Shown here: piece after piece, positions 7,202 through 14,852 of the stretch
Position numbering within the stretch: position 1 is the first letter of the stretch
How the letters are laid out: every line of letters starts with the position of its first letter
DNA from: an uncultured Mordavella sp.
Lineage (GTDB): Bacteria; Bacillota; Clostridia; Lachnospirales; Lachnospiraceae
DNA: 22,811 nucleotides
NCBI GenBank assembly: GCA_902406105.1
Contig: CABPCP010000048.1
Span: 1 to 22,811, forward strand
Reading direction: 5' to 3'
Notes under the pieces: generated by a model
Told to the model about the DNA's origin: nothing
The model's input: the letters and a program-made list of their open reading frames with translations, nothing else
Database searches by the model: none
Program-made: the position numbers and the translations under genes

Positions 7202-8797
7202 ATGGAAAAAAAGACGAAAGTCCAGTTGAACAAAAAGGTATTTATTCCCGTTGCAATTGTGCTTGGTATTTTATTTGCGTTTGGCATCTTGTTCCGGGAT
7301 GCGTTCTGTGTATTTTGTACCGCTGTGTTGGATACGGTTCTGTTAAACTGCAACTGGCTGATCCTTCTCATCGCGGTCGTCACAGGAATTCTTTTGATCT
7401 ATATGATCACCCATCCTGACTTTGGCCGCAAGATCATCGGCGGACCAGATGCAAAGCCTGAGTACGGAATATTTACCTGGATCGCGATGGCAATTTGTTC
7501 CAGTATCGGGATTGCGATGATGTTTTACGCAGTTGCCGAACCTTTGGGGTATTTTTTTAACCCGCCGGCATATCTGGAACTGGAAGCGGAATCAAACCAT
7601 GCGGCGCTGGCCGCGGTCGCTCAGTCCACACTGCATTGGTCGGTGCTCTACTATGCGCTGCAGATTTTCTGGGGGATCATCGTTGTATATCTCTCTATGA
7701 ACAAAGGACTTCCATTCCGTCCGAGCACAGCGCTATATCCAATTCTGAAAAATAAGATATTTGGGTGGCAGGGAACTCTGATCGATGTGATTGCCAGCAT
7801 TACTCTGATCTGCGGGACTGTTACCTGTTTTGGTTTGGGGACGATGCAGTTTTCAACGGGACTGTCCTATGTGACAGGAATTGATATTACAAATACTCTG
7901 TATGTGATCATTGTTGTAGTGGTTACCATCATTTTCACATTTTCTTCCGCAAGAGGAGTGAAAAAAGGGATGGCTATCATTAGTAATATTAATACATATT
8001 TGTACATCATTTTGATTTTGTTCTTGCTGCTGGCAGGACCGACAGTCAATCTTCTGGAACTGATTGTAGGCAGTATTGGTGAGACTATCCGAATCTTTCC
8101 GAGCGCTATGTTTAACGGGGATTTCTTAGGAACCAATGAAGGATTCTCCAATTACAATACGGCATATTACTTTATCTGGACGCTGGCATTTTCGCCGATT
8201 GCCGGAATGTTCTATGCAAAGATCGCAAGAGGCCGTACGATTCGTCAGTTTATCATCATAAATTGGATAGTTCCGTCAGCATTTATTCTGACCTGGTTTG
8301 CCCTGTGGGGCGGCAACGCAATCTGGCAGGACCTAGGGAATGGCGGGAAGATTCAGGCGGCGATAGCGGAGCTGGGGGTTCCAGTCGCGAATTTCGCGCT
8401 TTTGGATGAAATGCCTTTTGGCAGTATTACGGTCATTCTTACATTGGCAGCAGTGTTGATTGGATTCATCACCATGACGGACGCTCTTACCGGAGTGGTG
8501 TCTTCGCTGACGACGAAAAACAGCAGAGCAGATGAAGCGCCGATTCCATTGAAATTATTCTGGGGCTGTCTGACAGGCGGACTTACGCTGGTTTGTCTAT
8601 TTGTGCTGAAGCAGGTGGGAACAAGCGCGCTTCAAAGTCTTGCGGTAGGGGCGGGTCTTCTGATTCTTTTAATTACGATTGCGGCATGTTTTGGATCTAT
8701 AAGAATTGTAAACGGAAGTGTCGACGAATATCTGGATCATACAGAGGAAGGAAAGAAGGCATTGGAACTTAGCAAAGCCGAAGAAATAGAATCATAA
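7202..8797 (+). CDS. BCCT-family transporter (531 aa)
   Basis: This is a sodium- or proton-coupled or exchange carrier of the betaine/carnitine/choline family, with about 12 hydrophobic segments. Family marks are the GIAMMFYAVAEPL segment (103-115), LHW (144-146) and FSPIAGMFYAKIARGRTIR (330-348). The start is placed at ATG 7202 because a GGG-type site lies eight bases upstream; an in-frame ATG at 7148 overlaps the activase gene and has no clear site. The TM8 box that carries several Trp in betaine carriers reads F324, W326, T327, F330 here, so most of those aromatic residues are replaced and the ligand is probably not plain glycine betaine. Its position after the radical enzyme suggests it imports that enzyme's substrate. 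Confidence 0.88.
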   Translation: MEKKTKVQLNKKVFIPVAIVLGILFAFGILFRDAFCVFCTAVLDTVLLNCNWLILLIAVVTGILLIYMITHPDFGRKIIGGPDAKPEYGIFTWIAMAICSSIGIAMMFYAVAEPLGYFFNPPAYLELEAESNHAALAAVAQSTLHWSVLYYALQIFWGIIVVYLSMNKGLPFRPSTALYPILKNKIFGWQGTLIDVIASITLICGTVTCFGLGTMQFSTGLSYVTGIDITNTLYVIIVVVVTIIFTFSSARGVKKGMAIISNINTYLYIILILFLLLAGPTVNLLELIVGSIGETIRIFPSAMFNGDFLGTNEGFSNYNTAYYFIWTLAFSPIAGMFYAKIARGRTIRQFIIINWIVPSAFILTWFALWGGNAIWQDLGNGGKIQAAIAELGVPVANFALLDEMPFGSITVILTLAAVLIGFITMTDALTGVVSSLTTKNSRADEAPIPLKLFWGCLTGGLTLVCLFVLKQVGTSALQSLAVGAGLLILLITIAACFGSIRIVNGSVDEYLDHTEEGKKALELSKAEEIES

Positions 8798-8856
8798 AAA
8801 ATAATCCCGCCGTCCGGACAACGTTTATGACGACCGGACGGCGGGATTATTTTTTT
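8796..8856. terminator. Strong bidirectional intrinsic terminator
   Basis: A 22-bp perfect stem (8796-8817 with 8834-8855) has a GC-rich core CCCGCCGTCCGG and a 16-base loop. It has A-runs on one side and T-runs on the other, so it works on both strands. It ends the transporter transcript on + and the regulator transcript on -, and overlaps the regulator stop codon. Confidence 0.95.
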
Positions 8857-9445
8857 ATGATGGTTCGTCTTCAAGCAGTTTAACAGTGTTGTCTTGATAG
8901 GAGTCCCATTTCTGCGGGGAAGTGGAGATGCTTAAAAAACGAACTATCTGATTAGTGTTGTTGATCCATAAGTGCGAATGCTCTGAAGGAAAACGCAGGC
9001 AGTCTCCGGGGTATAAGACATGTTCAATACCATTTAATTGAACGGTCAAAATGCCTTCCAGAACATAAGCGATTTCTTCTCCCTCGTGGGAGTGGGGAGA
9101 CAAAGGCAGTTGGGCGTTTCCGGGAAAGACATTACAGATAGTTGCGGCCATACAGCAGTCTTTTGCGCTGGAAGTAAGCTTTTCAATACTGATCCGCTCA
9201 TTTTCCAAATATTCTACTGTACGCTCATAGCTGTGAACGATGGATGGGCCTTCGTAGAAAAAATCTAATGTAACTTCCAGGGCCTCGGCAATTTGCTTCA
9301 TTGCGCTGGGTGAAGCGGTATAATTCTCCCGTTCCAACTTAGAGAGATAAGAAATGGACAGTCCTGTACGATTGCTTAGATCTTTCAATTTGAGATTTTT
9401 TAAAAGACGCAGCTGCCGGATCTTCCGGCCGATCAATGTGCTCAT
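8855..9445 (-). CDS. XRE-type helix-turn-helix regulator with C-terminal cupin (196 aa)
   Basis: The N-terminal helix-turn-helix covers about residues 6-62 (LKDLSNRTGLSISYLSKLER). A cupin barrel follows at about 100-180, with possible metal or ligand residues H118, H120, E124 and H158. In this family the cupin senses a small molecule and changes DNA binding, and the genes usually sit beside the catabolic operon they control. The gene converges on the radical enzyme-transporter operon, so it probably reports the substrate of that pathway. The ATG is preceded by GGGAG ten bases upstream. Its stop lies inside the shared terminator. Confidence 0.88.
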   Translation of the reverse strand: MSTLIGRKIRQLRLLKNLKLKDLSNRTGLSISYLSKLERENYTASPSAMKQIAEALEVTLDFFYEGPSIVHSYERTVEYLENERISIEKLTSSAKDCCMAATICNVFPGNAQLPLSPHSHEGEEIAYVLEGILTVQLNGIEHVLYPGDCLRFPSEHSHLWINNTNQIVRFLSISTSPQKWDSYQDNTVKLLEDEPS

Positions 9446-9456
9446 ATTTATAACAA

Positions 9457-9529
9457 CTCCCGCAAATGTTTTATGGCTTTATCATATAATAAAATGGCGG
9501 CTGACGCAACTCATACTATTTTGCGGGAG
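9457..9529. repeat. 10-bp inverted repeat bracketing the regulator promoter
   Basis: CTCCCGCAAA at 9457-9466 is the exact reverse complement of 9520-9529. On the minus strand the proximal arm contains the GGGAG ribosome binding site of the XRE-cupin gene and the distal arm lies in the last codons of the MATE gene. A read-through MATE transcript could fold to hide the ribosome binding site. Confidence 0.5.
9481..9509 (-). promoter_or_regulatory. Predicted promoter of the XRE-cupin gene
   Basis: On the minus strand TTGCGT (9504-9509) is followed after 17 bases by TATGAT (9481-9486). The -35 is weak, as often seen for regulated or autoregulated genes. Confidence 0.5.
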
Positions 9530-10895
9530 ACATCAAAGAAATGTCTTCCGGAAATATCTTCCTCAGATCCACTTTTATCACATAATAATACATGACGATC
9601 AAAAGCACTGCTGCCAATACCCATGCGGCGGGACTTGCCAGGCATACGCCCAGATAGCTCTTTTGTCCGGCGGCGATCACCGCGGCGGCGCCTCGTCCCA
9701 CCAGTTCCGCTGCGCCGGCCATCATAGGAAGCAGGCCATAGCCCAGTCCCTGGATGCCGTTACGGTAGACATTTACGATCACCAGAGGAATAAAGAACAT
9801 GCCTACACATTTCAGATAGATATCTACGGAATTCATGATCTGTTCCACATTTTCAGATACAAACAGGTAGGTCATATATTTTCCGACTGTCATAACAAGG
9901 GCGGCCGCAAGAAAAGAGTAAATGATCCCGATCAGGGTAGAGGCTTTAAATCCCTGCCGGATGCGGCGGATATTGCCGGCGCCCATGTTCTGGGCCGCAA
10001 ATGTGGCGATGGTTGTTCCCAAGGCCAGGTATGCCTGTGTCACGATCTGTTCGATCTTGCCTGCGGCTGTAAACGCGGCTACAAGGGTAGAACCCAGGAT
10101 ATTCAGGGAAGTCTGTACCATCATGGTCCCGATGGCGGTGATGGAATACTGCAGTGCCATTGGAATGCCGATTTTGATCTGCATTTTTAGGAGGAACCCC
10201 GATGGATGCCAGTCTTCTTTTGACATTTTTAATGCCGGAATCTTTTTTACAATGTAAACAAAACAGAGCGCGCCAGATACTCCCTGGGAGATAACGGTAG
10301 CAACGGCAGCCCCGGCGGCGCCCATATGAAACGCGATGATGAAGACCAGATCCAGCACGATGTTGAGCAGGGCTGACAGGATCAGAAAATACAAGGGTAC
10401 TTTACTGTTGCCCAGTGCGCGCAGGATGCTGGCCAGCAGGTTATACAGCATTTGAGCAAGAATACCGCCGCTGATGATCATAATATAGGCATAAGCATCC
10501 GCAAAAATATCGGAAGGCGTATTCATCAGATGAAGCCAAGGCTTCATCAGGAGCATGAACGCCGCGGTCAGGATCAGTCCCACGATCAGAGACAGAATGG
10601 AGGCGCCGGCAACAGTCCTTCGCATGGCAGGCATATCGCCGGCGCCGAATTTTTGTGCGGTCAACACGGTAAATCCTGCCGTCATCCCCACGACAAATCC
10701 ATAGATCAAGAACATGATGGTTCCCGTACTTCCAACCGCCGCAAGGGCTTTTGTCCCTACAAATTTCCCTACGATCACCGCATCCGCCATATTGTAAAAC
10801 TGTTGAAATACATTTCCTATAAAGATCGGCAGAGTGAAGCTAAGGATAATCTTCATCGGGCTTCCTGCCGTCATATCATGTTGAACTGTTTTCAT
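9516..10895 (-). CDS. MATE-family multidrug/cation antiporter (459 aa)
   Basis: This is a twelve-segment inner-membrane exporter that uses a Na+ or H+ gradient to expel organic cations. The protein opens with the family pattern GSPMKIILSFTLPIFIGNVF followed by YNMADAVIVGKFVG and ALAAVG, and the second half repeats the fold (around residue 235 onward, GIPMALQYSITAIG). Length is typical. The ATG at 10895 is chosen because AGAAGGG lies eight bases upstream; an upstream TTG at 10919 has no good site. It is transcribed alone from a strong promoter. The substrate cannot be predicted. Confidence 0.92.
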   Translation of the reverse strand: MKTVQHDMTAGSPMKIILSFTLPIFIGNVFQQFYNMADAVIVGKFVGTKALAAVGSTGTIMFLIYGFVVGMTAGFTVLTAQKFGAGDMPAMRRTVAGASILSLIVGLILTAAFMLLMKPWLHLMNTPSDIFADAYAYIMIISGGILAQMLYNLLASILRALGNSKVPLYFLILSALLNIVLDLVFIIAFHMGAAGAAVATVISQGVSGALCFVYIVKKIPALKMSKEDWHPSGFLLKMQIKIGIPMALQYSITAIGTMMVQTSLNILGSTLVAAFTAAGKIEQIVTQAYLALGTTIATFAAQNMGAGNIRRIRQGFKASTLIGIIYSFLAAALVMTVGKYMTYLFVSENVEQIMNSVDIYLKCVGMFFIPLVIVNVYRNGIQGLGYGLLPMMAGAAELVGRGAAAVIAAGQKSYLGVCLASPAAWVLAAVLLIVMYYYVIKVDLRKIFPEDISLMSPAK

Positions 10896-10932
10896 AAATA
10901 GAATCCCTTCTGAACACAAAATCCAAGGGCAG

Positions 10933-10961
10933 ATTATATAACAGAAAAGGATTCTTGTAAA
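10933..10961 (-). promoter_or_regulatory. Predicted sigma-A promoter of the MATE gene
   Basis: On the minus strand TTTACA (10956-10961) and a perfect TATAAT (10933-10938) are spaced by 17 bases, about 40 bases before the start codon. Confidence 0.75.
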
Positions 10962-10983
10962 TACTGTTTTTGGATTTTTTAAT

Positions 10984-11011
10984 TTGCAACTGCTGGAAAG
11001 AAGTGTAAAAT
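10984..11011 (+). promoter_or_regulatory. Predicted promoter of the GNAT operon
   Basis: TTGCAA (10984-10989) and TAAAAT (11006-11011) are spaced by 16 bases, 38 bases before the first GNAT gene's start codon. Confidence 0.6.
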
Positions 11012-11049
11012 AAGTCTATAAAGAAAAGAGAAAAACTGGAGGCACTGTC

Positions 11050-11598
11050 ATGTATAACGAGAAAAAGGAAGGCCAGATGTTGAATAAAGAACTTAAAGAG
11101 CGCTGCGAATTCCGAAATATTCTTCCCCATGAGGCGGATCAGGCGGCGGAGATCGAGAGGATCTGTTTTCCGCCCAATGAAGCTTGTTCTGCGGCGATGA
11201 TGAAGGAGCGTGTAAACACAGCGCCGGAGTTATTCCTGGTGGCAGTGGACAAGGAAAACGGAAGGATCGCCGGATTTTTAAACGGCCTGGCAACCAACGA
11301 GGAGCGGCTGAGAGACGCATTTTTCCAGGACGCAAAACTCTATGATCCGGCAGGAGAAAATATCATGCTTCTTGGCTTGGACGTGCTGCCGCAGTACCGC
11401 CGTCAGGGGCTGGCATCTGAATTGATGTTCCAGTATCAGCAGCGGGAGGCGAAAAAAGGAAGAAAGACTTTGATCCTGACCTGTTTGGAAGAAAAGGTGA
11501 AAATGTACGAAAAAATGGGGTTCCAGAATTGCGGGATATCGGAATCAAGCTGGGGCGGCGAACAGTGGTATGAGATGCGGTGCGAGTTAAAGGACTAG
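11050..11598 (+). CDS. GNAT-family N-acetyltransferase (182 aa)
   Basis: This enzyme transfers an acetyl group from acetyl-CoA to an amine. The acetyl-CoA pyrophosphate-binding motif is seen as LDVLPQYRRQGLASELM (about residues 112-128), followed by a helix and the terminal KMYEKMGFQ motif. The region resembles the arylalkylamine-type branch, with ICFPPNEACS near residue 37, but the substrate cannot be assigned. GGAGG precedes the ATG. It is the first gene of a + strand run with 16 bases to the next gene, so probably one transcript reaching the terminator at 13224. Confidence 0.85.
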   Translation: MYNEKKEGQMLNKELKERCEFRNILPHEADQAAEIERICFPPNEACSAAMMKERVNTAPELFLVAVDKENGRIAGFLNGLATNEERLRDAFFQDAKLYDPAGENIMLLGLDVLPQYRRQGLASELMFQYQQREAKKGRKTLILTCLEEKVKMYEKMGFQNCGISESSWGGEQWYEMRCELKD

Positions 11599-11614
11599 AG
11601 GAAGGGAAAAAGAG

Positions 11615-12298
11615 ATGGCAAAGGACAGTAAAAAGCTGGGACATTATGATGAGTGTGGTTTTGAATTTTCCAAGGAGATGCTGGGAGATATGCCGACTGC
11701 GGCCATCAATTTTGAGCGGCTTCAGAAGCATCCGCAGTACGGCTATATTATTTTTGAATATCTGCTGTGTGAAGAGAAGCAAAAAGTAACGCCCCATACC
11801 AGCCATCCCAATCGGTATTGGGATAAGAATAAGAGAAAGTTCCTGGCATTGTGGCGGGCCAGAAATGATTTCGGGGCAACGCTTTATCTGATAAATTACG
11901 CCAAAAAGGACACCGCGGCAGGAAACGAAGTTCTGGTGATCGAAGTCCAGGATATGGATGAAAATGGAATTACCAGGGAGCAGACGTGGAAGATGACAAG
12001 GGCAGAATTCGCCCAGTGGTTCCAGAGGCTGAATGCGGAATGTCTGGAAGGGGAAGAACGTCTGTATGAAGAAATCTACTGGCAGAAGACGATTGCTGAA
12101 CTGGGGCAGATCTGCTTTCCAAAGGGAAAATATGAAGGCAGAACGATCGGAGAAATTTATGAGAGGGACAAGTCTTACCTGGAATTTCATAAGACCCAGG
12201 GCTATCCATATTCAAAGGCGGTAGAAGTGTATTTGATGAAACAGGAGATAGAATGGAGGAATAAAAATGGAGCAGGAGTTTACAATCCGCTATGCTGA
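11615..12298 (+). CDS. Uncharacterised protein with an ExoX-C/DUF3820-like C-terminal segment (227 aa)
   Basis: No full-length family is recognised. Near the C-terminus (about residues 168-190) the protein reads FPKGKYEGRTIGEIYERDKSYLEF, which matches the small G-K-Y-x-G-x-T pattern found at the end of ExoX-type exonucleases and DUF3820 proteins. The N-terminal part has no recognisable exonuclease motif. The ATG follows a GAGGAAGGG-type site. The last 32 bases overlap the start of the downstream acetyltransferase gene, whose own GGAGG lies inside this gene, so the two are probably translationally coupled. Whether it acts on nucleic acid is unknown. Confidence 0.6.
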   Translation: MAKDSKKLGHYDECGFEFSKEMLGDMPTAAINFERLQKHPQYGYIIFEYLLCEEKQKVTPHTSHPNRYWDKNKRKFLALWRARNDFGATLYLINYAKKDTAAGNEVLVIEVQDMDENGITREQTWKMTRAEFAQWFQRLNAECLEGEERLYEEIYWQKTIAELGQICFPKGKYEGRTIGEIYERDKSYLEFHKTQGYPYSKAVEVYLMKQEIEWRNKNGAGVYNPLC

Positions 12299-12752
12299 GC
12301 GAAAAGACACAGGGCTGATTCTGAAATTTATCAAAGAACTGGCGAAATACGAGAAAATGGAACAGGAAGTAGTGGCTACAGAGGAATTGTTAGAAGAGTG
12401 GATTTTCGATAAGCAGAAGGCGGAAGTGATCTTTGGCATGGAGGATGGCCAGGAGATAGGGTTTGCTCTATTCTTCCACAACTTTTCTACATTCCTTGGA
12501 AGAGCGGGACTCTATCTGGAAGATTTATACGTTCTGCCTCAATTCCGGGGCAAGGGTTATGGCAAGGCGATTTTGAAAAAGCTTGCGGCCATCGCTGTGG
12601 AGAGAGGCTGCGGGCGTCTGGAGTGGTGGTGTCTGGACTGGAATAAATCCAGCATTGATTTCTACCGCTCTCTTGGGGCAGAGCCTATGGATGAATGGAC
12701 CACATACCGGATCACAGGACAGACATTGAAGGATCTGGCAGAGCAGAGATAG
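12267..12752 (+). CDS. GNAT-family acetyltransferase, spermidine/diamine SSAT-like (161 aa)
   Basis: The protein matches the SSAT layout throughout: IRYAERKDTGLILKFIKELAKYE at the start, LEDLYVLPQFRGKGYG (about 88-103) as the acetyl-CoA loop, WWCLDWNKSSIDFYRSLGA (about 121-139), and a final YRI strand. In characterised relatives this family acetylates polyamines, thialysine or related diamines. The length is typical. The gene overlaps the preceding gene by 32 bases, with GGAGG just upstream of its ATG. Confidence 0.85.
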   Translation: MEQEFTIRYAERKDTGLILKFIKELAKYEKMEQEVVATEELLEEWIFDKQKAEVIFGMEDGQEIGFALFFHNFSTFLGRAGLYLEDLYVLPQFRGKGYGKAILKKLAAIAVERGCGRLEWWCLDWNKSSIDFYRSLGAEPMDEWTTYRITGQTLKDLAEQR

Positions 12753-12811
12753 GTGAGAGATAGGTGTCGGTATAGAAGTGCGGGCCGATATATGGATGGG
12801 AGGCGGAAAGA

Positions 12812-13198
12812 TTGACGGGGATGGGATTTTGGATTTTTATGCTGATCATGGATCTTTTGATTCCGGCCACGATGATCGGTTTCGGCCAATGCTTTTTGAA
12901 AAGCATACCAGGTGATATTAATATGGTATTTGGCTATCGAACCAAAATGTCCATGAAAAATCAGGATACCTGGGAATTTGCGCATAAATACTGCGGAAGG
13001 ATCTGGCGGATCTCAGGGCTGATCTTACTGCCGTTCTCGGTTATCCCAATGCTGTTTGTGCTAGGGGAAAATGACGACGTGGTAGGAACGGTAGGAGGGA
13101 TCATCTGTGGAGTGCAGATGGTACCTTTGGTGGGATCGATCATTCCAACGGAGATGGCGCTGAGGCGGACATTTGATAAGAATGGGAGGAGAAGGTAG
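12812..13198 (+). CDS. Short SdpI/YhfL-family membrane protein (128 aa)
   Basis: The signature is the GYRTKMSMKNQDTWEFAHKY segment (about residues 41-60), diagnostic for the C-terminal half of SdpI-type proteins, flanked by hydrophobic segments at about 4-28, 66-86 and 92-112. Full SdpI is about 200 residues and protects cells from the SdpC peptide toxin; short forms like this are common and their role is unknown. The start is read as TTG at 12812 because GGGAGG lies eight bases upstream; the in-frame ATG at 12821 would be 17 bases away. It closes the GNAT run, before a terminator. Confidence 0.82.
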   Translation: MTGMGFWIFMLIMDLLIPATMIGFGQCFLKSIPGDINMVFGYRTKMSMKNQDTWEFAHKYCGRIWRISGLILLPFSVIPMLFVLGENDDVVGTVGGIICGVQMVPLVGSIIPTEMALRRTFDKNGRRR

Positions 13199-13223
13199 AG
13201 GGATAGAGAAAGGCTCTGTTATG

Positions 13224-13275
13224 AATTCCCTGTGTGATTTTGATTGGATTGCACAGGGAATTTCGTTATTTTAGA
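13224..13275 (+). terminator. Intrinsic terminator after the SdpI-like gene
   Basis: An 11-bp perfect stem (13224-13234 AATTCCCTGTG with 13252-13262) with a 17-base loop is followed by a T-rich stretch (TCGTTATTTTAGATTT). Confidence 0.75.
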
Positions 13276-13290
13276 TTTGGTAAATCGTAA

Positions 13291-13319
13291 TTGACTAAAA
13301 TGCGACGCGGTGATATATT
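13291..13319 (+). promoter_or_regulatory. Predicted sigma-A promoter of the DUF234-type ATPase gene
   Basis: TTGACT (13291-13296) and TATATT (13314-13319) are spaced by exactly 17 bases, 37 bases before the ATG. Confidence 0.75.
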
Positions 13320-13355
13320 ATAGTTAATATGAAACTATCTATTGGAGGCTGAAAG

Positions 13356-14759
13356 ATGTTTATTGGCAGAGAGCGAGAAATGTCCGCGTTGAATAAATTA
13401 TATATGTCAGATAAATTCGAGTTTGCTGTGATTTATGGCCGTCGTCGTGTAGGGAAAACAGCGCTTATCAATCAGTTTATCAGTGATAAAACAGCAATCT
13501 ATTTTATGGGGATTGAAAGCAACGCAAAGCAGAATTTGGAAAACTTCAGTAAAAATATTGTGGAGTGTGGCTTGGGAATTCAAGCAGATACGGTATTTTT
13601 GTCATTTCAGGCGGCGCTGGAATATGTGTTTCAATTAGCTGAAAAAAAACGTCTGATTCTTGTAATCGACGAGTATCCTTATGTTGCCAGAACGTCCAAG
13701 AGCCTTGCGTCTACGCTGCAGCTTTTGATAGATAAATATAAAGATACATCTAAATTGATGCTGATACTTTGCGGATCTTCTATGTCTTATATGGAAGACC
13801 ATGTATTGGCATATAAGGCCCCGTTATATGGCAGACGGACCGCGCAGATGAAAATATTACCTTTCGATTTTGCAGATACCTGCCGCTATTTTAAAAATTT
13901 CTCTGATGAAGAGAAAGCGCTGATTTATGGAATTGCAGGCGGTACACCGCAGTACTTATTACAAATGAACGATAAGCTCAGTATTTCGGATAACATAAAA
14001 AATACGTTTCTAAACCCTACCTCGTCATTATTTGAAGAACCAGAGAATCTGTTGAAGCAGGAAGTGCGTGAACCGGCACTATACAATGCGATTATTACGG
14101 CGATTGCAAACGGTGCTTCCCGTATGGCGGAAATATCAACAAAAGTCGGAGAAGATACCAGTGTCTGTGCCACTTATCTGAAAAATCTGATTGCACTTGG
14201 ACTTGTCCAAAAAGAGACGCCTTATGGGGAAAAGGCTTCCAGAAAGTCTATTTATGCGATTGATGATAATATGTTTCGGTTTTGGTATCGTTTTGTACCG
14301 GCAAATAGTTCGGTTATTGCAAGGGGAGCGGCTGACCTGGTATATAATCGAATTGAACCATGTCTGTCTGATTATATGGGAAAAGTATTTGAGGAGATCT
14401 GCAGACAGTATCTTTGGAAATTGTTATTAAAGGGTAAATCTTCGGTTGAATTTACAGGGCTTGGCCGTTGGTGGGGAACTGATCCGACGGAAAAGAAACA
14501 AGCAGAGATTGATATTATGGGAGAACAGGACAAGAACACGGCTTTGTTTGGCGAGTGCAAATGGACAAATGAGAAAGTAGATGTAGGAGCTTTGGAAACA
14601 TTGGTGAAAAGGAGTCAGCTGTTTCATTACGAAAATACACAGTTGTACCTATTTGCAAAGAGCGGATTCACGAAAGGTTGTATTGAGGCGGCAAGCAGGA
14701 GCGGGAACGTTGCATTGGTGACATATGAAGACATTTTACGATTCATGATTTCGGAGTAA
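13356..14759 (+). CDS. AAA-type ATPase with C-terminal DUF234 nuclease-like domain (467 aa)
   Basis: The N-terminal ATPase domain (about residues 1-220) has Walker A GRRRVGKT at 28-35 and Walker B LILVIDEYPYV with D105 and E106. A winged-helix segment follows (about 240-300, ISTKVGEDTSVCATYLKNL). The C-terminal domain has E384-x-D386 and E400-x-K402 (EIDIM, then ECKW), the layout of a PDDEXK nuclease fold. This is the archaeal-type ATPase/DUF234 family, widespread but of unknown role. GGAGG precedes the ATG. Base composition is AT-richer than the genes before it, and it sits next to the helicase-Nudix pair, so it may belong to the same acquired block. Confidence 0.85.
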   Translation: MFIGREREMSALNKLYMSDKFEFAVIYGRRRVGKTALINQFISDKTAIYFMGIESNAKQNLENFSKNIVECGLGIQADTVFLSFQAALEYVFQLAEKKRLILVIDEYPYVARTSKSLASTLQLLIDKYKDTSKLMLILCGSSMSYMEDHVLAYKAPLYGRRTAQMKILPFDFADTCRYFKNFSDEEKALIYGIAGGTPQYLLQMNDKLSISDNIKNTFLNPTSSLFEEPENLLKQEVREPALYNAIITAIANGASRMAEISTKVGEDTSVCATYLKNLIALGLVQKETPYGEKASRKSIYAIDDNMFRFWYRFVPANSSVIARGAADLVYNRIEPCLSDYMGKVFEEICRQYLWKLLLKGKSSVEFTGLGRWWGTDPTEKKQAEIDIMGEQDKNTALFGECKWTNEKVDVGALETLVKRSQLFHYENTQLYLFAKSGFTKGCIEAASRSGNVALVTYEDILRFMISE

Positions 14760-14801
14760 CAATCCTCGAAGTTTAGGGATCGTCTTTAAAGAGGCATAGG
14801 A

Positions 14802-14807
14802 TATAAT
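14802..14807 (+). promoter_or_regulatory. Possible -10 element of the helicase gene
   Basis: A perfect TATAAT lies 45 bases before the helicase start in the 93-base gap after the ATPase gene. I see no matching -35 at the usual distance, so the helicase may also be read through from the ATPase promoter. Confidence 0.4.
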
Positions 14808-14852
14808 CCCATTACTAATTTAGAGTATTAATTGTAAAGGAGAAGGTTTATT

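Noticed and set aside
9354..10190. Long open frame on the plus strand opposite the regulator and MATE genes
   Set aside because: It is the shadow of well-supported minus-strand genes; the composition is rich in Cys and His with no domain.
11363..12190. Long open frame on the minus strand across the GNAT and uncharacterised genes
   Set aside because: It is antisense to two genes with good starts and family motifs, and its own translation has no recognisable pattern.
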